From NCBI RefSeq assembly GCF_021026335.1, contig NZ_JAJNCY010000005.1, forward strand, positions 186,001 to 250,000: a stretch of 64,000 bases of DNA, written 5' to 3'. Of the stretch, positions 25,302 to 33,279 are shown in pieces (the stretch's first letter is position 1; the number at the start of each line of letters is the position of its first letter). The notes under the pieces were generated by a model that worked only from the letters and a program-made list of their open reading frames with translations, was not told the DNA's origin and did not search any database. The DNA is from Rhizobium sp. C1 (lineage in GTDB: Bacteria > Pseudomonadota > Alphaproteobacteria > Rhizobiales > Rhizobiaceae). The position numbers and the translations under genes are program-made.

Positions 25302-26219
25302 TCACTTCACCGGAAACCCTTGCGTTTCCACCTCATACCCTGCCGCCGTCATCACGCACATCAGCTCGGCATGGCCGATCTCGGCCATCTTCTGCGGCGG
25401 CGCCTTCTTGGGGTCCTGCTCGGCTTCGACGACGAACCAGCCTTCATAGCCATAGTCGGCGCAGCGCTGGACGATTGCGCCGAAATCGAGCGAGCCGTCG
25501 CCCGGAACGGTGAAGGCGCCGAGCGCCACGGCATCGAGGAAGGACTGCTTCGAGCGGTCGAGACCATCCACGACCGGGCGGCGGATGTCCTTCACATGCA
25601 CATGGTTGATGCGGGCATGGTGATTGTCGATGGCGCGCAGCACGTCGCCGCCGGCAAAGGCCAGATGGCCGGCATCCATCAGCAGGGGAATCCCCTCGCC
25701 CGAATATTTCATGAAGGCGTCGAGTTCCTGTTCGGTCTCGACCACGGCCGCCATGTGGTGGTGGTAGGAGAGCGGCATGCCCTGCTCGGCGCACCATTCA
25801 CCGAATTCCGTGACCTTGCGGGCATAGGCCTTCATCTCGTCATCCGAGAGCTTGGGCTTGGTGGCCAGCGGCTTGGACCGGTCGCCCTGGATGGAGCGGC
25901 CGACTTCGCCATAGACGATGCAGGGCGCGTCAACCGCCTTGAACAGCTCGATCATCGGCGCGATGCGGTCCTTGTTGGCCGCAAGCTCTTCGTTGACCAG
26001 CGTGCCGGAAAACCAGCCGCCGCAGAGCGTCACGTCCGCAGCGCGCAGGATCGGCAGCATGACAGCCGGATCGTCGGGAAAGCGGCGGCCCTTTTCCATG
26101 CCGGTGAAGCCGGCAGAGCGGGACTGGCGCAGGCACTCTTCCAGCGACACGTCGTCGGACAGGTCCGGAAGGTCGTCGTTCCACCACGCGATGGGGGACA
26201 TGCCGAGTTTGGCTTTCAT
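25302..26219 (-). CDS. iolE: Inosose dehydratase (IolE)
   Basis: This 305-aa TIM-barrel enzyme dehydrates 2-keto-myo-inositol to 3,5/4-trihydroxycyclohexa-1,2-dione. It starts KAKLGMSPIAWWNDDLPDL, the IolE opening, with the characteristic CGGWFSGTL, SYHHHMAAVVET, LMDAGHLAFAGGD and HVHVKDIR metal-ligand strands of xylose-isomerase-like enzymes. The ATG at 26219 follows GGAG. It is 51 bp downstream of iolD. Confidence 0.93.
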   Translation of the reverse strand: MKAKLGMSPIAWWNDDLPDLSDDVSLEECLRQSRSAGFTGMEKGRRFPDDPAVMLPILRAADVTLCGGWFSGTLVNEELAANKDRIAPMIELFKAVDAPCIVYGEVGRSIQGDRSKPLATKPKLSDDEMKAYARKVTEFGEWCAEQGMPLSYHHHMAAVVETEQELDAFMKYSGEGIPLLMDAGHLAFAGGDVLRAIDNHHARINHVHVKDIRRPVVDGLDRSKQSFLDAVALGAFTVPGDGSLDFGAIVQRCADYGYEGWFVVEAEQDPKKAPPQKMAEIGHAELMCVMTAAGYEVETQGFPVK

Positions 26220-26270
26220 GAAATTCTCCTCGAAAAGAAGCGGGAGCGGCATCCGCTCCCTTTAAAAGGT

Positions 26271-28133
26271 TTAGCCGATACGCTGGAAGGCGAGCGCCTT
26301 CTTATACGCTTCGTGCGCCTTGTTGACCTCAGAGCGCGGGCTGACTTCCGGCACGGCGACATCCCACCAGTGGCCGCCATCGCCGGTCGTCGTCAGCGGA
26401 TCGGTGTCGATGACGATGACGGAGGTGCGGTCGTGCGACTTGGAGTCAGCCAGCGCCTGTTCCAGCTCGGCGACGGTCGAGACCTTGACGGCAGTCGCCC
26501 CCATGGATTCCGCATGCCCCCGGAAATCGATGTTCGACGGCACAACGTGATAGGCGTCGTCCAGCAGGTTGTTGAAGTTCGCCCCGCCGGTCGCCATCTG
26601 CAGGCGGTTGATGCAGCCATAGCCGCGATTGTCGAGTACGACGACGGTGATCTTGCGACCGATCATGACCGAGGTCGCGATCTCGGAATTGGCCATCATG
26701 TAGGAGCCGTCGCCGACCATGACGACGATGTCGAGCTCCGGCCGCGCCATCTTGGCGCCCAGCCCCCCGGCAATCTCGTAGCCCATGCAGGAGAAGCCAT
26801 ATTCCATGTGATAGCTGCCCGGCTTCGTCGCCGGCCAGAGCTTGTGCAGCTCGCCCGGCAGACCGCCGGCGGCGCAGAGCACCATGCTCTTTTCAAGATC
26901 GATGGAGCGCGTGACGGCGCCAATCACCTGCGCATCCGAGGGAAGTCCCGTGCCCGTCACGAAATCGGGGGAGAACATCTTCTCGACCGACTTCATCCAG
27001 GTTGCCTTGGCAAGATCGGCCTTGTCAGCCAGCGCCGCAGGAGCGCGCCAGTCGCCGAGCTTCTCCGAGATCAGCGTCAGCGCCTCGCGTGCATCCGCAA
27101 TCAGCGGCTCCGCGCCATGCTTGCCACCGTCGATGGGCGCGACATTGATCGAGAGGATTTTCAGGTCCTCGTTCTTGAACAGCGCCCAGGAACCGGTGGT
27201 GAAATCCTGGAAGCGCGTACCGATGCCGATGACCAGATCGGCCTCCTCGGCAATCGCATTGGCGGCAGAGGTCCCCGTCACGCCGACCGAGCCCAGCGCC
27301 AGCGGGTGGCGCTCGTCGATCGCCGACTTGCCGGCCTGCGTCACGACAACCGGAACGCCGTGCTTGTCGGCGAAGGCGGTGAGTTCATCGCTCGCCAGCG
27401 AATAGAGCACGCCGCCACCGGCGACGATGACCGGCTTCTTCGCCGCCGAGATCAGCGCGATGGCATTGGCGAGTTCTGTCTCGTCGGGGCGGATGCGGCG
27501 GTTGGTCGTCCAGACGCGCTCCTCGAAGAAGTTCTCCGGATAATCAAAGGCCTCCGCCTGCACATCCTGGCAGAGCGACAGCGTCACCGGGCCGCAATCG
27601 GCGGGGTCGGTCAGAACCTGCATGGCGCGGCGCAGGGCCGTGATGATCTGCTCGGGCCGGGTGATGCGGTCGAAATAGCGCGACACGGGGCGGAAGGCGT
27701 CAGAGGCCGACACCGTGCCGTCGCCGAAAGCTTCGATCTGTTGCAGAACCGGGTCCGGCGCGCGATTGGCGAAGACGTCGCCGGGCAGGAAGAGGACCGG
27801 GAGGCGGTTGACATGGGCGACACCGGCGGCGGTCACCATGTTCAGTGCGCCGGGGCCGATGGAGGTGGTGCAGGCCATGAAGCGGCGGCGGAAATTCGCC
27901 TTGGCATAGGCGATCGCCGAATGCGCCATCGACTGCTCGTTATGGGCGCGATAGGTCGGGAACCCGTTGCGCGCCTGATAGAGCGCCTCGCCGATGCCGG
28001 CGACATTGCCATGGCCGAAAATCGCCCAGCAACCGCCAAAGATCGGCTGCTTGACGCCATCGATCACCGTCATCTGGCTGGAAAGAAACTTCACGAGGGC
28101 CTGCGCCATCGTCAGCCTGATCGTCTTGCCCAT
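26271..28133 (-). CDS. iolD: 3D-(3,5/4)-trihydroxycyclohexane-1,2-dione acylhydrolase (IolD)
   Basis: This 620-aa thiamine-diphosphate enzyme hydrolyses the cyclic dione to 5-deoxy-glucuronate. It has the three-domain layout of acetolactate-synthase relatives. The N-terminal segment has GHGNVAGIGEAL, the cofactor-binding motif is VMVGDGSYMM with the following Asn/Glu region near residue 480, and the middle domain holds VIGIGTRFQDFTTG. The ATG follows GGGAGG. It lies 39 bp downstream of iolC. Confidence 0.93.
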   Translation of the reverse strand: MGKTIRLTMAQALVKFLSSQMTVIDGVKQPIFGGCWAIFGHGNVAGIGEALYQARNGFPTYRAHNEQSMAHSAIAYAKANFRRRFMACTTSIGPGALNMVTAAGVAHVNRLPVLFLPGDVFANRAPDPVLQQIEAFGDGTVSASDAFRPVSRYFDRITRPEQIITALRRAMQVLTDPADCGPVTLSLCQDVQAEAFDYPENFFEERVWTTNRRIRPDETELANAIALISAAKKPVIVAGGGVLYSLASDELTAFADKHGVPVVVTQAGKSAIDERHPLALGSVGVTGTSAANAIAEEADLVIGIGTRFQDFTTGSWALFKNEDLKILSINVAPIDGGKHGAEPLIADAREALTLISEKLGDWRAPAALADKADLAKATWMKSVEKMFSPDFVTGTGLPSDAQVIGAVTRSIDLEKSMVLCAAGGLPGELHKLWPATKPGSYHMEYGFSCMGYEIAGGLGAKMARPELDIVVMVGDGSYMMANSEIATSVMIGRKITVVVLDNRGYGCINRLQMATGGANFNNLLDDAYHVVPSNIDFRGHAESMGATAVKVSTVAELEQALADSKSHDRTSVIVIDTDPLTTTGDGGHWWDVAVPEVSPRSEVNKAHEAYKKALAFQRIG

Positions 28134-28172
28134 GTTGGCCTCCCGGTATTTTCTTGTTCAGTTCAACCTGAC

Positions 28173-30110
28173 TTAGTTCAGGCCGCGCGTCTTCAGCCAG
28201 GCCTTGGTCAGCCCCTCGAACCGCGCCGCCATATCAGCAATCGCAGCCTCGTCATCCATCTTGCCGCCAAGCCATTGCCGCGCCGCATCCGCAAAGATCG
28301 TGCGGCCGACCGCGAAACCCTTGACCGAGGGCGCAACCAGTGTCGCGGCAAAGGCCTTTTCCAGCTCCGCCGCCGGGGCTTCGAGCCCTAGCAGCACGAT
28401 ACCGCGGCAGAAGGGATCGTGCTCGGCAATCACGGCCTCGATCTTCGCCCAGGCCGTTTCGGATGCCTGCGGCTCCAGCTTCCACCAGTCGGGCTTAATG
28501 CCCAGATCGTAAAGCTCGCGCATCGCCCTCGCAATGGTGTCATCGTTCAGCGGGCCATTCTTGCCCGCAATGATTTCGATCAACAACTCGCGGCCCACCT
28601 TGCGGGCGGCGTCGAACAGGCTCTTCAGCTTCTCCTGCTGATCGGCCTTGAGTGCCGCCGGATCGTCCGGATGATAGAAGCACAGGCACTTGATGCAATG
28701 TTCGAGCGGCCAGGCAACGAGCTGGGAGCCGATATCCTGCGAGAATTCGAACTTGAGCGGCTTCGAGCCCGGAAGCTCGACCGGACGGCCGATCCAGGAG
28801 AAATTCTGCTTCATCGCATCGAAGAAGGCATCGCGACCGAAACGCTCGTCGATCAGCATGCCATAGCCCGGACGCCCCTTGGCGACGCGGGCGGCAGCGG
28901 CGACCGCGAGGCGCTTGAAGGCGGGGATGCGCTCTTCGGGAACGTTGAGTTCGCGGGCCACATCGACCAGCTGCGAGCGGTGGTCGATGGCCAGCGCCAT
29001 CAGCAGCGGGATTTCGCCGGCAAGCCGGGTCGTGGCCCAATGGACGTGGTTGAGATCCGCATCCTTGCGCAGCGCGCGTTCCTTGCTGCCATGCTTGAGG
29101 AAGTACTGAAGCTCGGTGAAACTCGGGATTTCCGGCGAGCAGAGCAGGCGCGATACGGCAAAGGCACCGCAGGCATTGGCCCAGGTGGCCGAGGTCTCAT
29201 GCGCCTCGCCCTTCAGCCAGCCGCGCAGGAAACCGGACATGAAGCTGTCGCCGGCACCGAGCGTGTTATAGACCTCGATCGGGAAGCCCTGGCCGACGAT
29301 CCCCTGTTCCAGATCGTCCGGGATTTCGCCATCATAGACGATGCAGCCCATCGGGCCGCGCTTCAGAACGATGGTGGCAGACGACGACGCGCGGATGGTC
29401 TGCAGCGCCGCGAGAAGATCGGCTTCGCCCGAGGCAATCAGCACTTCCTCTTCCGTGCCGACGATGAGGTCGCATTCGGCCAGAACCGGCTTCAGACGGC
29501 TCGAGACGGCATCCGAGGCGATATAGCGCTCTTCGCCCGCCCGGTGGCCGGCAAGGCCCCAGAGATTGGGGCGATAGTCGATATCGAAGATCACCTTCGC
29601 GCCGTTCGCCTTGGCGATGCGGATCGCCTTCTTCTGCGCGGCCTCGGTGTTCGGCTTGGAAAAGTGCGTGCCGGTGACGAGCACGGCGCGGGCGGATTGG
29701 ATGAAGTCCTCACGCACGTCGTCTTCGCTGATCGACATGTCGGCGCAGTTTTCGCGATAGAAGATGGTCGGGAAGGTCTTGTCGTTTTCGACGCCGAGCA
29801 GAACCAGCGCCGTGAGACGCGCCGGATCGGTCTTGATGCCCTTGGTTTCGACACCCTCGCGGGCCAGATGTTCCTTGATGAAGGAGCCCATCTGTTCGTC
29901 ACCGACGCCGGTGATGATCGCCGATTTCAGCCCCAGCCGCGCGGTGCCGATGGCGATGTTGGCGGGGCAACCGCCGACGGAGCGGGCGAAGCTCACTGTA
30001 TCTTCCAGCCGCGCGCCGATCTGCTGGCCGTAAATGTCGACAGAGGAGCGGCCGATGGTGATGACATCAAGCTCAGCCTCGGGCTTGAAGCCGGGGGAAA
30101 GGCGCGGCAT
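28173..30110 (-). CDS. iolC: 5-dehydro-2-deoxygluconokinase fused to DUF2090 aldolase-like domain (IolC)
   Basis: This 645-aa protein has two domains. Residues ~1-325 form a PfkB-family sugar kinase, with GGCPANIAIGTARLGLKSAI near the N-terminus and the catalytic motif NTLGAGDSFMSGFLRG near residue 280. It phosphorylates 2-deoxy-5-keto-gluconate. Residues ~330-645 form a DUF2090 domain related to class I aldolases and proposed to cleave the phosphorylated product. The start at 30110 follows GGAGGAT; an in-frame start at 30122 is possible. It is the first gene of the iolCDEB unit, and an IolR-type operator lies 80 bp upstream. Confidence 0.92.
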   Translation of the reverse strand: MPRLSPGFKPEAELDVITIGRSSVDIYGQQIGARLEDTVSFARSVGGCPANIAIGTARLGLKSAIITGVGDEQMGSFIKEHLAREGVETKGIKTDPARLTALVLLGVENDKTFPTIFYRENCADMSISEDDVREDFIQSARAVLVTGTHFSKPNTEAAQKKAIRIAKANGAKVIFDIDYRPNLWGLAGHRAGEERYIASDAVSSRLKPVLAECDLIVGTEEEVLIASGEADLLAALQTIRASSSATIVLKRGPMGCIVYDGEIPDDLEQGIVGQGFPIEVYNTLGAGDSFMSGFLRGWLKGEAHETSATWANACGAFAVSRLLCSPEIPSFTELQYFLKHGSKERALRKDADLNHVHWATTRLAGEIPLLMALAIDHRSQLVDVARELNVPEERIPAFKRLAVAAAARVAKGRPGYGMLIDERFGRDAFFDAMKQNFSWIGRPVELPGSKPLKFEFSQDIGSQLVAWPLEHCIKCLCFYHPDDPAALKADQQEKLKSLFDAARKVGRELLIEIIAGKNGPLNDDTIARAMRELYDLGIKPDWWKLEPQASETAWAKIEAVIAEHDPFCRGIVLLGLEAPAAELEKAFAATLVAPSVKGFAVGRTIFADAARQWLGGKMDDEAAIADMAARFEGLTKAWLKTRGLN

Positions 30111-30191
30111 TCGATCCTCCACATTCTGTTCTTTTCAGCCTTCAGGCCGGTTGCGGCGGATGAAACACAAAAGCCAATAACTTGTCAATTC

Positions 30192-30205
30192 GGAATTTAT
30201 ATTCC
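30192..30205. promoter_or_regulatory. IolR-type operator upstream of iolC
   Basis: GGAATTTATATTCC fits the GGAA-N6-TTCC motif described for the Sinorhizobium meliloti inositol repressor IolR. It lies between the end of iolR and the start of iolC, inside an A+T-rich stretch that looks like a promoter, so the iolCDEB unit probably has its own repressed promoter. Confidence 0.8.
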
Positions 30206-30209
30206 AAAT

Positions 30210-31058
30210 TTATTCTGCTGCATTCTGTTCATGCCTACGGTATTCCGCGATGCCGACAGACAAGGCCATAGTGAGCGCCATGGAGGCGGAAAGCGACCGG
30301 AAGCCGGCGAAATCCGCCTCCGCCACCTCGAACCAGAGCGTGGAAATAGAGGCGAGCGGTGAGAAGGCGGAATCGGTGATGGAGACCAGCGGTACGCCCT
30401 GCGCATGCAGCGCGCGGGCATGTTCGAGGCTTTCGGCGGCGTAGGGCGAGAAGGAGATCGCTAGTGCCGCATCAGTGGGCCGCGCAAATTGCACGGTCTC
30501 CATGTCCACGCCATTGGTGGAAGCGACCATCTGGTGGCGGATGCCGAGCTTGGAGAAGGCGTAAGATAAATGCGCGGTCAGCGCATAGGAGCGCCGCTTG
30601 GCGATCAGGTAGATCGTGTCCGCCGCACCCAGAACCTCGATGGCGCGCTTGAAATCCTCCTCGCGGATCGCTTCTTCCATCTTGACGATGGAGGAGCGGG
30701 CCGCGCCGAAGAACCCATGCAGAAGTGCGGCTTCCGGGGCCGGATCGCCGGATTTCTCGATCTGCGTCAGCCGCTCTTCATAGGATGGCGTACGCAGTCG
30801 AAGCCGCTCCTTGAAGATCGTCTGGAAATGCGAGAAGCCCTCATAGCCGAACTGATGAGCGAGCCGCACGAGTGTAGACGGCTGCACGGAGGCCGCCTGG
30901 GCGATACTCGCGGCCGTGCCGAAGGCGATCTCGTCCGGGTTTTCGAGCGCATAAGCCGCGGCCTGCTTCAGCCGCTTCGGCAGCTTCACATGGTTGCCGA
31001 CCACCTGGGCCTTCAGGCTCTCGAAATCCACCGGCGGCACAGCGGCCGCTTCGCTCAT
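30210..31058 (-). CDS. iolR: RpiR-family repressor of inositol catabolism (IolR)
   Basis: This 282-aa protein has an N-terminal RpiR helix-turn-helix domain with IAQAASVQPSTLVRLAHQFG, followed by GFSHFQTIFKERL. The C-terminal SIS domain contains IYLIAKRRSYALTAHLSYAF and ALAISFSPYAAESLEHARAL. SIS domains bind phosphosugars, here probably an inositol breakdown intermediate. The ATG at 31058 fits family length; the frame stays open to 31370, but that part overlaps a palindromic element and the idhA promoter. It is upstream of iolC on the same strand and divergent from idhA. Confidence 0.9.
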   Translation of the reverse strand: MSEAAAVPPVDFESLKAQVVGNHVKLPKRLKQAAAYALENPDEIAFGTAASIAQAASVQPSTLVRLAHQFGYEGFSHFQTIFKERLRLRTPSYEERLTQIEKSGDPAPEAALLHGFFGAARSSIVKMEEAIREEDFKRAIEVLGAADTIYLIAKRRSYALTAHLSYAFSKLGIRHQMVASTNGVDMETVQFARPTDAALAISFSPYAAESLEHARALHAQGVPLVSITDSAFSPLASISTLWFEVAEADFAGFRSLSASMALTMALSVGIAEYRRHEQNAAE

Positions 31059-31125
31059 ATCCGCCAAATCAGTTCTCCGTATCCCCTGACGCATCGTGCT
31101 TCGCGCGATACGTAGATCCTGTCTG

Positions 31126-31169
31126 TTGGAGCGTCCTTTGCGCATCCGAACGGACGCGCGGCGCTCCAA
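31126..31169. repeat. TTGGAGCG palindromic element in the iolR-idhA gap
   Basis: The element runs from TTGGAGCGTCC to CGGCGCTCCAA, with inner arms TGCGCATCCG and CGGACGCG. It closely matches the element at 35496-35539 and shares its outer arms with the one at 2303-2345. It lies in the untranslated leader of iolR. Confidence 0.7.
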
Positions 31170-31173
31170 TGAT

Positions 31174-31187
31174 GGAATGTTTATGCC
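31174..31187. promoter_or_regulatory. Candidate weak IolR site upstream of idhA
   Basis: GGAATGTTTATGCC matches GGAA-N6-TTCC with one mismatch (TGCC for TTCC). It sits next to the palindromic element in the divergent iolR-idhA region. Support is only the motif and its position. Confidence 0.4.
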
Positions 31188-31372
31188 AAAAATGGAATTG
31201 GGCAACTGCTTCTTCCAAAATTCATGCGAGACCCGTTGTTTGAAACCAGACATTCCTTTATGACCGTGCAAATGAAATCTTCGTTCCATTTCGGATCGGC
31301 AATTCCGGAAAAGCGCGTCACGCTTCCGCCGGCTTTTGCAGCCAACAAACTGACATTTTCGGGAGCACACTC

Positions 31373-32365
31373 ATGACAGTGAAATTCGGACTCTTGGGCG
31401 CCGGCCGCATCGGCAAGGTTCATGCCAAGGCAGTCGCCGGCAATGCGGATGCCAAGCTTGTCGCCGTCGCCGATCCCTTCGCCGAGGCCGCCAATGCGAT
31501 TGCCAAGACCTATGGCTGTGACGTCCGCACGATCGAGGAGATCGAAAAGTCCGCCGATATCGACGCCGTCATCATCTGCACGCCCACCGACACGCATGCC
31601 GACCTGATCGAGCGCTTTGCCCGTGCCGGCAAGGCGATCTTCTGCGAAAAGCCGGTGGATCTGGACGTTGAGCGGGTCAAGGCCTGCATCAAGGTGGTCG
31701 AGGAGACCAAGGGCAAGCTGATGGTCGGCTTCAACCGCCGCTTCGACCCGCATTTCATGGCCGTTCGCAAGGCGATTGCCGATGGCAAGATCGGCGCGGT
31801 CGAAATGGTCACGATCACCTCGCGCGATCCGGGCGCTCCGCCGGTCGAATACATCAAGCGTTCCGGCGGCATTTTCCGCGACATGACGATCCATGATTTC
31901 GACATGGCGCGCTTCCTGCTCGGCGAAGAGGTGGCTTCCGTCTCCGCCCATGCCGCAGTTCTGGTCGATCCGGAAATCGGCAAGGCCGGCGACTTCGACA
32001 GCGTCACCGTCATTCTCGAGACCAAGTCCGGCAAGCAGGCCGTCATCTCGAACTCGCGCCGCGCCACCTATGGCTACGACCAGCGCATCGAAGTGCATGG
32101 CTCGAAGGGCGTCGTTTCGGCCGAAAACCAGCGCGCCGTTTCCATCGAGATCGCCAATGGCGAAGGCTATACCCGCCCGCCGCTGCATGATTTCTTCATG
32201 ACGCGCTACACGGAGGCTTACGCCAACGAGATCGCCGCCTTCATCGCGGCCATCGTGGATGGCGCTGCCATCAGCCCGACCGGCACGGACGGTCTCAAGG
32301 CGCTCCAGCTCGCCGATGCCGCGCTCGAAAGCGCCAAGACCGGCAAGCGCGTCTCGCTCGCCTGA
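31373..32365 (+). CDS. idhA: myo-Inositol 2-dehydrogenase (IdhA/IolG)
   Basis: This 330-aa NAD-dependent enzyme of the Gfo/Idh/MocA family oxidises myo-inositol to 2-keto-myo-inositol, the first pathway step. The N-terminal Rossmann motif is GLLGAGRIGKVHAKAV. The signature FCEKPVDLD, with the catalytic-type Lys, is near residue 98, and GGIFRDMTIHDFDMARFL carries the active-site Asp/His pair. The ATG at 31373 follows GGGAG. It is divergent from iolR and ends at a strong terminator. Confidence 0.93.
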   Translation: MTVKFGLLGAGRIGKVHAKAVAGNADAKLVAVADPFAEAANAIAKTYGCDVRTIEEIEKSADIDAVIICTPTDTHADLIERFARAGKAIFCEKPVDLDVERVKACIKVVEETKGKLMVGFNRRFDPHFMAVRKAIADGKIGAVEMVTITSRDPGAPPVEYIKRSGGIFRDMTIHDFDMARFLLGEEVASVSAHAAVLVDPEIGKAGDFDSVTVILETKSGKQAVISNSRRATYGYDQRIEVHGSKGVVSAENQRAVSIEIANGEGYTRPPLHDFFMTRYTEAYANEIAAFIAAIVDGAAISPTGTDGLKALQLADAALESAKTGKRVSLA

Positions 32366-32384
32366 TCGATTGATCGAAGACAGA

Positions 32385-32419
32385 AGCCTGCGCGGACAAA
32401 AATCCCGCGCAGGCTTTTT
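32385..32419 (+). terminator. Rho-independent terminator of idhA
   Basis: AGCCTGCGCGG and CCGCGCAGGCT form an 11-bp perfect stem with a 9-nt A-rich loop, followed by TTTTT and CG. It lies 20 bp after the idhA stop. Confidence 0.9.
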
Positions 32420-32428
32420 CGTGCTCGC

Positions 32429-32671
32429 TCATGCCTCGCCATAGCCGCGCCGGCGCTTGGCCCTGAGCAGTCGCGCAAGAAGTGCTGCCGCCTCTTCCCG
32501 CTTGGCGAAATCATGCAGCTTGACCTGGCCCCGCGTACCGATCCGCCCCCAATGCCGCCGCAGCCGCACATCGCCGAACAGTGTCGGTTCGATGGAGAGC
32601 ATGTAGAAGCGTGCCATGTTTTTGGCCGGATCGCGCCGTTCCAGATAGATATCGTCTGAGATCGTGGTCAT
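32429..32671 (-). CDS. WGR-domain protein
   Basis: This 80-aa protein is a single WGR domain: YLERRDPAKNMARFYMLSIE, then FGDVRLRRHWGRIGTRGQVK with the signature Trp-Gly-Arg, and a basic C-terminal helix (RLLRAKRRRGYGEA). WGR domains occur in poly(ADP-ribose) polymerases and as small stand-alone proteins, and probably bind nucleic acid ends. The ATG at 32671 gives the family length. It is convergent with idhA and shares the terminator region. Confidence 0.85.
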   Translation of the reverse strand: MTTISDDIYLERRDPAKNMARFYMLSIEPTLFGDVRLRRHWGRIGTRGQVKLHDFAKREEAAALLARLLRAKRRRGYGEA

Positions 32672-32790
32672 TGACCAAGAGTCGCCGATCACGACTCCCG
32701 CGTCCAATGAGACTTATGAATCCAAAAGCTTAGACTGATTCACGGACGTGATGTTTTGGTTCGAACGGAGTTTTAAGGGAGCCAGAAACG

Positions 32791-32940
32791 AAAAAGCCTG
32801 CCGCGGGAGGAGGTGCGGCAGGCTTTCGAAATTCAGAACAGCGACTGGGAGGAGGAGTGCCGCTGCTCTATTTTCAGGCCCTTCGGGAGGAGAGAAGGCC
32901 TGAAGCTCGAAGCGGGCGGGAGGAGGTGCCGCGCTTCAAT
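32791..32940 (-). ncRNA. Predicted trans-acting sRNA with four anti-Shine-Dalgarno hairpins (alpha-r14/'cuckoo'-like)
   Basis: On the minus strand four consecutive stem-loops all expose CTCCTCCC or CCTCCTCCC in the loop: 32937-32909 (arms GAAGCGCGGC/GCCCGCTTC), 32902-32875 (CAGGCCTTC/GAAGGGCCTG), 32865-32839 (CAGCGGCAC/GTCGCTG, bulged) and 32823-32796 (GCCTGCCGC/GCGGCAGGC, perfect 9 bp). The last is followed by TTTTTCG at 32795-32789, a Rho-independent terminator. The stems differ in sequence while the loops are constant, so structure with fixed loops is under selection. Loops complementary to ribosome-binding sites are the hallmark of the alphaproteobacterial alpha-r14 sRNAs, which include S. 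meliloti NfeR1, linked to osmoadaptation. The 5' end is not mapped; two tandem shorter RNAs are possible. Confidence 0.8.
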
Positions 32941-32980
32941 GAGATAAATTTAACCCGGGGCCGGCTCGACCGCCAGCGCT

Positions 32981-33021
32981 TTTGCTGCATTGCAGCCATG
33001 CAAATGTTGCAATGCAGCAAA
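32981..33021. promoter_or_regulatory. Perfect 14-bp inverted repeat between the sRNA and osmoprotectant operon
   Basis: TTTGCTGCATTGCA (32981-32994) and TGCAATGCAGCAAA (33008-33021) are perfect inverted arms with a 13-bp spacer that itself holds TGCA and TTGCA half sites. The left part includes CTGCATTGCAG, of the CTGC-N3-GCAG type reported for PhaR of polyhydroxyalkanoate metabolism. It ends ~44 bp from the first sRNA hairpin and has no T-run, so it is more likely an operator than a terminator. Confidence 0.55.
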
Positions 33022-33279
33022 CACTCTCACGAAGCCGCTTTTCATTTTTATGAGAAACTGACCGCCGGGACTGAACGGATCGCGGTCGCCGTTCGTAACG
33101 GCTCCTGACAGAGATTGGCAGGGGTGGGCTTTAGGGAATCTCATACGGCAAGGTCTGTCGCGGGAACATTCGCGGCCATGGGCCATTGTCACGTTGAGGG
33201 CGATGATGCGCGCACGTCTACAAAGAGCGCAGCACTGGCGTTCTGGGAGCAGTCACATTCATTGAACAGGGGACCATTC

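Noticed and set aside
24528-28391. Very long open frame (1287 codons) on the plus strand
   Set aside because: It is antisense to iolB, iolE, iolD and iolC, whose products match known families; its composition (Arg/Gly/His/Asp-rich, no domains) is that of a high-G+C shadow frame.
32805-32925. GGGAGGAGG motifs as ribosome-binding sites for small plus-strand genes
   Set aside because: No start codons at suitable spacing lead to credible reading frames; the motif is explained by the minus-strand loops.
32796-32937. Possible short CRISPR-like array from regularly spaced GGGAGGAGG units
   Set aside because: The repeated unit is only ~9 bp, lies in hairpin loops with matching but different stems, and the series ends in a terminator; it is a structured RNA.
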